8,222 nt of DNA from Microcaldota archaeon (GTDB taxonomy: Archaea > Micrarchaeota > Micrarchaeia > Micrarchaeales > CABMGC01), in the NCBI GenBank assembly GCA_030043435.1, contig JASHXR010000087.1:1-8222 (forward strand). The letters are read 5' to 3'. The notes under the pieces are model-generated. The model searched no databases. It was not told the DNA's origin and saw only the letters and a list, made by a program, of their open reading frames with translations. A program made the position numbers and the translations under genes. Positions 1 to 4,822 of this stretch are shown one piece after another. Each line of letters opens with the position of its first letter. Position 1 is the first letter of the stretch.

Positions 1-407
1 CCGGATGGGTTGGACCCGTCGACCACCTGCTTCCTCATCGGCTGCACCTCCTCTGGTATCGACATGGCCATCGCCTTGGCTACGGAGAGCGCTATGGAGA
101 GCGCCTCTGCGTTCATCGCGTGCGGCGGCTCCTCGTCAAGGTCGACGAGGCAGGTGTGGCCCGCGTTCACCCGGTATACGAACTCGCGGCCCTTCTCCTC
201 CTCGAACTTCGCAGCCCTGTCGACGACTCCGAGCTCACCGGCCACTGCGCGCTGGTACCTCCTTATGACAGCCGGCGCCTTCTCCTCCTGGGATGGGAGG
301 GCTGACGGGCAGGAGCAGAAGAGCTTCTCCGATGTTGCGAGTCTCTGGTGTATCTCCAGGCCGCACATGAAGCCCAGCTCTTTGTAGTCGCTCTCCTTGT
401 CGGGCAT
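1..407 (-). CDS. gatE: Glu-tRNA(Gln) amidotransferase subunit E, GatE (N-terminal part, cut by window start)
   Basis: GatE is the transamidase subunit of the archaeal GatDE enzyme. It activates the gamma-carboxyl of Glu on misacylated Glu-tRNA(Gln) and aminates it with ammonia from GatD, in the cytoplasm. The visible 135 codons contain landmarks I recognise from the GatB/GatE family: GLEIHQRLATSEKLFCSCPS near the N-terminus, VAGELGVVDRAA, a FVYRVNAGHTCLVDLDEEPPH segment, and MRKQVVDGSNPSG at the window edge. The ATG at 407 was chosen because only 13 residues precede the conserved GLEIHQ block. The gene follows gatD with 11 bases between the gatD stop and this ATG, so the two are almost certainly one transcript. 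No strong Shine-Dalgarno motif lies in that gap, so translation may be coupled to gatD. The rest of the protein (kinase-like core, AspRS-like insertion, tail) lies outside the window. Confidence 0.95.
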   Translation of the reverse strand, partial: MPDKESDYKELGFMCGLEIHQRLATSEKLFCSCPSALPSQEEKAPAVIRRYQRAVAGELGVVDRAAKFEEEKGREFVYRVNAGHTCLVDLDEEPPHAMNAEALSIALSVAKAMAMSIPEEVQPMRKQVVDGSNPS

Positions 408-418
408 GGGGATACCAC

Positions 419-1792
419 TCACTCTGGAAACTCGCTGTATTCTATCCTCTCGGTTATCTCGCCCGCGAGGTTCCTGGGCAGCTGCTTCCTCGCCTCCTCG
501 GGCCCGTGGTTCCCGAGGAGCCACTTGAGCTTCACGTATGCGACCTCAGGAAGCATGTCCTCGCAGTAGACCACGCCTGCGGCGGAGAGCATGCGGAGCG
601 TCCTGTAGACGTTAGGGTTGACCCTGCCGTAGAGGCACTGCGAGGTCATCCCGACTACCATGCCGCAGTCTATGGCCTCGGTTATCGCAGGCAGCCACGA
701 CAGCGACTTCTCGCTGGTGAAGTTGGGCACATGGCCCAGCCCAGTCCCCTCTATTATCATGCCGGTATAGCCGCGCTCGCGGTAGTACCCGATGATGCCT
801 GGGTCTGAGGAGGGATAGACCTTTACAAGCGCCACCTTTGATGCGAGGCCGGTCACGGCTTTTACTGCGCCGCCGCCTCCTGGCGAGGCCCTCTTGTACT
901 GGCCGTTGTAGGTTAGGTTGCCTCTCGCGTCTGCGAAGGCTATCGGGGCGGAATTAACAGCCCTGAACGCGTCCCTTCTTGAGGTGTGCATCTTCCTTGC
1001 CTTTGTTCCCCTTATGAGGGCGCACCGCTGGTCGGAGCTGGTGTCGTGCATGCAGATCCCCACCTCGGCTATGTCTGACCTCGAGGCCAGATATGCGGAG
1101 CATATGAGGTTCAGGAAGCCGTCGCTGGAGCCCCTGTCGGAGCTCCTCTGCGCTCCGGTCAGGACCACCGGAGCGTTCAGGCCTTGGAGCATGAAGGAGA
1201 GTGCTGCAGAGGCATAGTGCATGGTGTCAGTGCCTATTGTCACCACCACGCCCTTCGCCCCGCCATTAAGGGCCTTGGCTGCTGCATCGGCGATGGCTAC
1301 CCACTCGGACTCGGACAGGTCCTCGCTGGCTATGCTGAAGAGCTTCTTGGCGTCTATCTCTGCGATTCCGCCAAGTTCCGGGACCTCGTTGAGCAGCTCC
1401 TCGGGCTTGGTCAGGGCGTATACCCCGCCGGTCTTGTAGTCTACCTTGTTGCCTATCGTGCCGCCGGTGTACAGCAGCGCCACCTTTGGAGCGCCATGGC
1501 CTGGCGCGGCAGGCGCCTTTGCCTTGGCTTGCGCTGATGCTGTGGCCCCACGCCCCTGCGGCATCGTTTCTAAAGAGGAGACCTTGGATATAGCTGCGCC
1601 CTTGAACGAGATGCCTATGTTGTAGCCGTCCTTCTGCTTTATCACTAGAATATCTGCATCGCCTGCCTCTGTCCTGGGCATCAGTATGCCCTCATATGCC
1701 TCTCCGGATTTGGTGATGCGCACGGTGTCCCATACCTTTATGGACTCTGCCTCGAGAGCCTTCTCGATCTCGTTGCTGTACATAAGCACCAT
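419..1792 (-). CDS. gatD: Glu-tRNA(Gln) amidotransferase subunit D, GatD
   Basis: GatD is the asparaginase-like glutaminase subunit of GatDE, releasing ammonia from Gln for GatE; the pair is restricted to archaea. The 457-residue product has a small N-terminal beta domain (about 15-75, VWDTVRITKSGEAYEGILMPR), an Ala/Pro/Gln/Lys-rich linker (about 79-102), then the L-asparaginase fold. Signature elements are TGGTIGN (109-115, nucleophile Thr region), TIGTDTMHY (185-193, Thr-Asp pair) and RGTKARKMHTSRRDAF (261-276), which holds the expected catalytic lysine (264 or 267). VLTGAQRSSDRGSSDG is also typical. The catalytic set looks complete and the length is normal. The start is uncertain by three codons. 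From ATG 1792 the GAGGA motif at 1793-1797 abuts the start, whereas ATG 1783 would leave 9 bases of spacing. gatE follows 11 bases downstream. A TATA-like box lies at 1833-1845. Confidence 0.96.
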   Translation of the reverse strand: MVLMYSNEIEKALEAESIKVWDTVRITKSGEAYEGILMPRTEAGDADILVIKQKDGYNIGISFKGAAISKVSSLETMPQGRGATASAQAKAKAPAAPGHGAPKVALLYTGGTIGNKVDYKTGGVYALTKPEELLNEVPELGGIAEIDAKKLFSIASEDLSESEWVAIADAAAKALNGGAKGVVVTIGTDTMHYASAALSFMLQGLNAPVVLTGAQRSSDRGSSDGFLNLICSAYLASRSDIAEVGICMHDTSSDQRCALIRGTKARKMHTSRRDAFRAVNSAPIAFADARGNLTYNGQYKRASPGGGGAVKAVTGLASKVALVKVYPSSDPGIIGYYRERGYTGMIIEGTGLGHVPNFTSEKSLSWLPAITEAIDCGMVVGMTSQCLYGRVNPNVYRTLRMLSAAGVVYCEDMLPEVAYVKLKWLLGNHGPEEARKQLPRNLAGEITERIEYSEFPE

Positions 1793-1832
1793 TCCTCTGC
1801 GCAGGGTCAGGATGATACCCTTGGCACGACAG

Positions 1833-1845
1833 TTGATTTAATACT
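1833..1845 (-). promoter_or_regulatory. TATA-like promoter of gatD-gatE
   Basis: On the minus strand this reads AGTATTAAATCAA, close to the archaeal TTTAAATA-type box. It is the only AT-rich stretch in the 115-base gap between gatD and the LamG gene. Its centre (about 1839) predicts a transcript start near 1813, leaving about 20 bases of leader that include the GAGGA ribosome binding motif at 1793-1797. No BRE element was clearly recognised. Confidence 0.5.
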
Positions 1846-1907
1846 ATGCGTGGTAAGAACGGCGTTGCCGGCAGGATGGCCAGGGCTCTTTCTGGAAGCG
1901 CAGCAAT

Positions 1908-2789
1908 TCATGGCTGGGTATAGCCGGTGTACCAGCCGCTCGAGTACTTGACGCTGTTTGCGTTGCCGTTGTACCCGTTGCCGGAGTAGTCGTCGGCGTT
2001 GCCGTTCAGCTGCCACCATCCTACGAGGTTCTCCAGCTCGATCGGAGCCCCGCCTATCCCTTCGTCGTAGAGCGCCAGGGCGGTGTTGGCTGAGAGGGAG
2101 GTGTTGTAGAGCTGGACGTTGGATATGAAGCCGTTGAAGGTCATGTCAGAACTCTGCCTCGCCTCGCCTATCTGGAGCGTGAACGGCATCGGCAGGGTTA
2201 TTGAGGGAGGGCTGCCTACAGTGGCCTCCTTGCCGTCAATATATGCGTCTACTACAGACGAGGTCCCGGATGGCGCGTACGTCACCAACAGGTTGACCCA
2301 CTGCTTCTGTGGAACCGCGAACTCGACATCGTGGCCCGCGTCAGTCCAGAAATCGGCGTCGGTTGTGCCGGCCATCAGCCCCCATCCCTCGGCGCCATTA
2401 TCCGCATCCACAACGCCGCAGTAGAAGGTGCCGTCTGCCTCGCATGGGCCTGCTATGTAGATCCATGCTGAGACGGTAAACGACTCGGTGTTGCTTGTTG
2501 GGAAGTTGGCGCTTGTGCTGATGTAGCTGCCTGCGCCGTTGAACTGGGCCACGTACTGCGGCTCCTCTCCGCTGCATACGCCCTGGAGCGAGATGTATTC
2601 CAGCGTGTTGGGCCCGTATGGCCTGGAGACCTGGCAGGAGCCTGCCGTCGCCTTTGCCGAGAAGAAATTGGAGTTGAAGACCCCGAGCGAGTATAATGTG
2701 GCCACTGCGATAGCGATGATGATGATGGCCCAGCCATATGTAGTCAGATACTCCATGGCAGATTGCTGGCGCAACTGTCGGGTTGCCAT
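1908..2789 (-). CDS. Pilin-like secreted protein with LamG/concanavalin A-like domain
   Basis: This is a 293-residue surface protein with two parts. The N-terminus is a type IV pilin/class III signal: RQQSAMEYLTTYGWAI followed by a hydrophobic run to about residue 37. If cleaved before Gln9, Glu13 sits at the conserved +5 position. Such proteins are processed by a prepilin peptidase and assembled into, or anchored like, pili. From about residue 60 it has a LamG-like jelly-roll fold, with QYVAQFNGAGSYIST, FTVSAWIYI, WVNLLVTY...VDAYIDGKEAT and FNGFISNVQLYNTSLS. Four Cys (52, 72, 91, 99 approximately) could form disulfides. The C-terminus carries LVGWWQLNGNADDYSGNGYNG, a motif more often seen at the start of a LamG domain. 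A role in carbohydrate binding or cell contact is inferred. The gene stands alone with its own promoter. ATG 2789 fits both the signal peptide and a TATA box 26 bases upstream. Confidence 0.85.
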   Translation of the reverse strand: MATRQLRQQSAMEYLTTYGWAIIIIAIAVATLYSLGVFNSNFFSAKATAGSCQVSRPYGPNTLEYISLQGVCSGEEPQYVAQFNGAGSYISTSANFPTSNTESFTVSAWIYIAGPCEADGTFYCGVVDADNGAEGWGLMAGTTDADFWTDAGHDVEFAVPQKQWVNLLVTYAPSGTSSVVDAYIDGKEATVGSPPSITLPMPFTLQIGEARQSSDMTFNGFISNVQLYNTSLSANTALALYDEGIGGAPIELENLVGWWQLNGNADDYSGNGYNGNANSVKYSSGWYTGYTQP

Positions 2790-2810
2790 GCCTGCTTATT
2801 CAACATCTAG

Positions 2811-2820
2811 GATTAAATGC
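2811..2820 (-). promoter_or_regulatory. TATA-like promoter of the LamG pilin gene
   Basis: The minus strand reads GCATTTAATC. The box centre lies about 26 bases from the ATG at 2789, which is the normal archaeal TATA-to-transcript-start distance. The mRNA would therefore begin at or next to the start codon (leaderless), consistent with the lack of a Shine-Dalgarno motif between box and ATG. Confidence 0.55.
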
Positions 2821-2876
2821 CTAACCGTCGCTGCTTGCATAGTGCCGCTGCCCCGGATGGGACAGGAGACGCAGGG

Positions 2877-3224
2877 TCAGGTTCCTGGAGGTGTCACTGC
2901 GCCATACAGCGTTGCGGCTAACCCGTCGAGCTTCCTGATGCTCCCAGACGCCCTTATCGTGTAGAACCCGAGCTCCGAGCCGTTCAGCTGCTTTATGAAT
3001 GAGAGCGCGAGGACCACGTTGCCCTCCTCGCCTCTTGCGACTCTCATTATGAAGGCGTTACGAGCCACCTGGTGCATCACCCTCGGGCTCGAGTTCATGT
3101 ACCCGATGTCTCCCAGCGCCCTTGCGAGACCGTCCGAGAGGCCCCTCTGCCCTTCCTTCGAGACGAGGTCGGCGTCGCGCGACGCCTCGACCAGCAGGTA
3201 CCTCGACTTCCTCCTAGCTATCAA
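2877..3224 (-). CDS. rnp2: Ribonuclease P protein component 2 (Pop5/Rnp2 family)
   Basis: Rnp2 is the archaeal Pop5 homologue. With Rnp3 it supports the catalytic domain of RNase P RNA during removal of tRNA 5' leaders. The 115-residue product shows the family pattern: a basic start followed by RKSRYLLVEAS, a central NAFIMRVARGEEGNVVLALSFIKQLNG (about 56-82), and the closing beta strand YTIRASGSIRKL (about 88-99). A short tail (TLYGAVTPPGT) follows. The start is not ATG. TTG 3224 was chosen because GGTGAT, an exact match to the archaeal anti-Shine-Dalgarno, ends 4 bases before it; GTG 3233 is the alternative and adds three residues. Either start overlaps the end of rnp3 (stop 3214-3216), so the two genes are co-transcribed and probably translationally coupled. 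Reading further upstream in this frame only shadows rnp3. Confidence 0.88.
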   Translation of the reverse strand: MIARRKSRYLLVEASRDADLVSKEGQRGLSDGLARALGDIGYMNSSPRVMHQVARNAFIMRVARGEEGNVVLALSFIKQLNGSELGFYTIRASGSIRKLDGLAATLYGAVTPPGT

Positions 3225-3741
3225 GAGAATCACCGATGATTGCAATCGACCTGTCCGCCTCCTTGCCCTCTTGGCCCAGGAACGCGGCCACTTCGCGCAT
3301 CTGCGCTGCGGAGAGCAGGTAGTGTACGCTTGACGCACCTGAGATCAGTGCTGTAGGTGCGCGCATCGCCGCTGAGGCACGAACCACGCCCCTTATACGC
3401 CCGATGGCCCTGTACCTCTCGTATGGATTGGCCGAGAAGACGCTGCGCAGGTTGACCACTATGGGCTTCTCGGCCTCCTTGGCAGCGGCGATAGCCTTTC
3501 CTATTATCTCGTTGTCCTCCAGGACTATGCCTATCACGCAGGCTGACCTCAGCGCCTTGATGAGAATGCCGGTATCCTTGCTGCAGACAATCTGGTTAGG
3601 CTGGTGTGACGAGTCCTGCTGCACGGGGCGCGGCAGGATTGAGACGTCAGTGCCCAAGGAGAAGATCCTCTTGAAGCCGAGCCTGGACGCGAGTGCGGGG
3701 TCTACACGCTCCTTCATATCCGCGACGTCGAAATACCGCAT
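3214..3741 (-). CDS. rnp3: Ribonuclease P protein component 3 (Rpp30/Rnp3 family)
   Basis: Rnp3 is the archaeal Rpp30 homologue, a TIM-barrel protein that partners Rnp2 (Pop5) on the RNase P RNA catalytic domain. The 175-residue product has an N-terminal MRYFDVADMKERVDPALASRLGF segment resembling the first beta-alpha unit of the barrel. A central AEKPIVVNLRSVFSANPYERYRAI block (about 90-112) carries the NPYER motif typical of the family, followed by the late-barrel segment TALISGASSVHYLLSAAQMREVAAFLGQ. It is somewhat shorter than the roughly 200-residue proteins of other archaea. ATG 3741 was chosen from the fit of the first strand. A TATA-like ATATAAAAGG at 3751-3760 lies too close to that ATG for a normal transcript start, so ATG 3717 or a TTG at 3780 remain possible. 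The gene overlaps rnp2 and follows pfdB by 86 bases on the same strand. Confidence 0.88.
   Translation of the reverse strand: MRYFDVADMKERVDPALASRLGFKRIFSLGTDVSILPRPVQQDSSHQPNQIVCSKDTGILIKALRSACVIGIVLEDNEIIGKAIAAAKEAEKPIVVNLRSVFSANPYERYRAIGRIRGVVRASAAMRAPTALISGASSVHYLLSAAQMREVAAFLGQEGKEADRSIAIIGDSLDS
3229..3234 (-). promoter_or_regulatory. Ribosome binding site GGTGAT for rnp2
   Basis: GGTGAT on the minus strand is complementary to the conserved 3' end of archaeal 16S rRNA and lies 4 bases before TTG 3224, inside the last codons of rnp3. It supports TTG rather than the GTG at 3233, which itself overlaps this motif, as the rnp2 start. Confidence 0.5.
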
Positions 3742-3750
3742 GCGAATCTG

Positions 3751-3760
3751 CCTTTTATAT
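3751..3760 (-). promoter_or_regulatory. TATA-like element upstream of rnp3
   Basis: The minus strand reads ATATAAAAGG, a good archaeal TATA match in otherwise GC-rich sequence. With normal spacing, transcription would start near 3730, which is 11 bases inside the gene if ATG 3741 is used but 13 bases before ATG 3717. It may be a promoter for rnp3-rnp2, an internal start, or chance. Confidence 0.35.
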
Positions 3761-3827
3761 CGGATGCCCTCCTTGCGCAACGAGGCACGACGCTGAAGTA
3801 TGCAGTTGGGGCGTGGGTTGGGCAGGA

Positions 3828-4196
3828 CTAGGCCCCGGCCGGCCGCGGGCCTGACTGCTTGTACAGCACCGTGAGCTTCTCGCCCAGCTCCTTCTCCCTC
3901 GACTTCAGCTCGTTGTACTGCTTCGTGGCTGAGTTGGTCCTTATCGTGGCTAGTTCGGCCCTCTCCGCTATCTCGCTGAGCGCCTTCTCCCTCTTGGTCT
4001 CGACTATGACGCCGCCGACGGTCAGGTAGACCTTTCCCTCGGCCTTCGAGACCTCCTCCTTGGCCCGCTCGAGGTCGGTCTTGGCCGCCTGCAGCTGGTC
4101 CAGCTGCATCGCGGCGTTCCTCAGCTGCTCCTGGAGCGTCTGGTACTCCCTGACCATCTTCTCCGCCTGCTCCTCCTCCGTTGCCTCTTCTGCCAT
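3828..4196 (-). CDS. pfdB: Prefoldin subunit beta
   Basis: Prefoldin beta assembles with alpha subunits into a jellyfish-shaped hexamer (two alpha, four beta) that captures unfolded cytoplasmic proteins and passes them to the chaperonin. The 122-residue product has the expected architecture: an N-terminal coiled coil (about 14-52, REYQTLQEQLRNAAMQLDQLQ), a short beta hairpin (about 57-72, GKVYLTVGGVIVETKREKA), and a C-terminal coiled coil (about 75-114) ending near EKLTVLYKQ. Length is normal for the family. The start MAEEATEEEQ at 4196 was chosen because it directly precedes the first helix. An in-frame ATG at 4256 would add 20 residues encoded by a 15-bp tandem repeat that instead looks like promoter DNA. 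Downstream are rnp3 and rnp2, a neighbourhood known in archaea near exosome genes. A GC-rich hairpin covers the stop codon. Confidence 0.93.
   Translation of the reverse strand: MAEEATEEEQAEKMVREYQTLQEQLRNAAMQLDQLQAAKTDLERAKEEVSKAEGKVYLTVGGVIVETKREKALSEIAERAELATIRTNSATKQYNELKSREKELGEKLTVLYKQSGPRPAGA
3830..3852 (-). other. GC-rich hairpin overlapping the pfdB stop codon
   Basis: An outer AGGCCC (3830-3835) pairs with GGGCCT (3847-3852), and an inner CGG (3836-3838) pairs with CCG (3843-3845) around a CCGG loop, leaving one bulged C at 3846. That gives nine base pairs, all but one G-C. It includes the first base of the stop codon and the last codons of pfdB. No T-run follows on the minus strand, so it is not a typical terminator; an mRNA 3'-end or processing structure is possible, as is codon-driven coincidence. 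Confidence 0.35.
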
Positions 4197-4219
4197 TGGA
4201 TCAGCTTTTATCGTCTGCT

Positions 4220-4249
4220 TTATTATATTCTCGCTTATTATATTCTCGC
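4220..4249 (-). repeat. Perfect 15-bp tandem repeat with TATA-like boxes upstream of pfdB
   Basis: Two identical copies of GCGAGAATATAATAA on the minus strand lie head to tail at 4235-4249 and 4220-4234. Each contains the TATA-like AATATAATAA. The proximal box centre is about 28 bases from pfdB ATG 4196, giving a nearly leaderless transcript. The distal box would give a leader about 15 bases longer. A third, imperfect AT box (GATATATAATG) lies at 4255-4265. This looks like a duplicated core promoter. Confidence 0.7.
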
Positions 4250-4253
4250 GAGA

Positions 4254-4285
4254 CATTATATATCTTTGTTCGGATAATAGTATCT
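4254..4285 (+). promoter_or_regulatory. AT-rich promoter region for the rightward winged-helix gene
   Basis: The plus strand contains CATTATATATCTTTG (4254-4268) and GGATAATAGTATCT (4272-4285), the only AT-rich stretches upstream of GTG 4353 apart from the pfdB boxes. They predict transcript starts near 4287 or 4304, giving a leader of about 50-65 bases. Because the pfdB promoter is within 50 bases on the other strand, the two directions probably compete or share factors. Confidence 0.4.
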
Positions 4286-4297
4286 TGCGTGACGTCA

Positions 4298-4321
4298 GCG
4301 CGGCGCGCTGGCGCGGCGCGC
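4298..4321. repeat. 11-bp GC-only direct repeat in the divergent intergenic region
   Basis: GCGCGGCGCGC occurs at 4298-4308 and again at 4311-4321, separated by TG (period 13). The self-complementary GCGCGC parts (4303-4308 and 4316-4321) could also pair as a 6-bp stem around a 7-base loop. The palindrome TGACGTCA is immediately upstream at 4290-4297. Depending on the transcript start, this lies in the 5' leader of the winged-helix gene or just before it. Confidence 0.55.
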
Positions 4322-4340
4322 ACGCCAAGGCCACTTATGC

Positions 4341-4349
4341 GGAGGAGGT
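4341..4349 (+). promoter_or_regulatory. Strong ribosome binding site for the winged-helix gene
   Basis: GGAGGAGGT ends 3 bases before GTG 4353. It matches the anti-Shine-Dalgarno of archaeal 16S rRNA very well and fixes the GTG as start. It is the strongest ribosome binding site in the window. Confidence 0.75.
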
Positions 4350-4352
4350 ACT

Positions 4353-4817
4353 GTGGAGCTTAACGAGTCTGAGCTTATAGAGAAGGAGATAACGCTGAGG
4401 AAGATGCGCCTTACCGACGAGGTGCTCGAAACGCGGCGCTCGTCGATAAGGTGGCTCGCGCTCTCCCTCGGGGTGCTGAACCCCGGCGAGTCCCGTCTCT
4501 CGTCGCTCGCTGTGCTCGACGCGCTGGTGCATTTCCAGTTCGTCAAGAAGGAGGACCCGGACGTGAGGGCGATGATAGGGTATATAGATGCCAACTGGGA
4601 GAAGATAAACGAGAAGACGCTGCGCTACCACCTCCTGAGGATGAAGAGGATGGGGCTTGTCGAGGGAGGGCAGGGCAGGTTCTTCTTCGTGAGGCCCAGC
4701 GTCGGGGACAGGTTCGATGCGGCGACGTGGTCGGCGGGGCTCTTCGATGCGGACTGCAGGGAGATCTCAAGGAAGGTCGGCGACGTGATAAAGAGCATAG
4801 CGGACAAGGCGCTTTGA
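4353..4817 (+). CDS. Small winged-helix (wHTH) domain protein of unknown function
   Basis: I do not recognise the family of this 154-residue protein. It starts with a charged helical segment (1-45) and then has what looks like a winged helix-turn-helix (about 48-113). This consists of helix SLAVLDALVHFQFV, a putative recognition helix in NEKTLRYHLLRMKRMGLV (86-103), and a wing VEGGQGRFFFV (103-113). A C-terminal helix with Cys134 (DADCREISRKVGDVIKSIADKAL) might mediate dimerisation. There is no signal peptide or membrane segment, so it is cytoplasmic. A DNA-binding regulator is inferred from the fold pattern only; an RNA- or protein-binding winged helix is equally possible. GTG 4353 follows a very strong ribosome binding site. 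The gene diverges from pfdB across repeat-rich DNA that could be its operator. It precedes the surface protein gene by 5 bases, suggesting co-transcription. Confidence 0.75.
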   Translation: MELNESELIEKEITLRKMRLTDEVLETRRSSIRWLALSLGVLNPGESRLSSLAVLDALVHFQFVKKEDPDVRAMIGYIDANWEKINEKTLRYHLLRMKRMGLVEGGQGRFFFVRPSVGDRFDAATWSAGLFDADCREISRKVGDVIKSIADKAL

Positions 4818-4822
4818 AGGCG

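Noticed and set aside
10..387. Rightward open frames over the first 400 bases
   Set aside because: The minus strand encodes an unmistakable GatE N-terminus here; the rightward frames are shadows.
1858..1872. CGGC-GTT-GCCG mini hairpin between the LamG gene and gatD
   Set aside because: A 4-bp stem is expected by chance in GC-rich DNA, and no T-run or tRNA-like fold accompanies it.
2713..2726. GAT/ATC trinucleotide run inside the pilin gene
   Set aside because: It encodes the four consecutive isoleucines of the hydrophobic signal helix; only four units, so not treated as a microsatellite.
3234..3338. Upstream extension of the rnp2 frame
   Set aside because: It overlaps conserved rnp3 codons and translates to Arg-rich sequence without resemblance to Pop5.
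4290..4297. TGACGTCA as a eukaryotic CRE site
   Set aside because: The match is to a eukaryotic bZIP site, irrelevant in an archaeon; retained only as a generic palindrome within the candidate operator.
4451..4822. Upstream extension of the surface protein reading frame
   Set aside because: The frame is open back to 4451 but overlaps the winged-helix gene, and its translation is Arg/Gly-rich noise. The membrane anchor begins directly after ATG 4823/4829.
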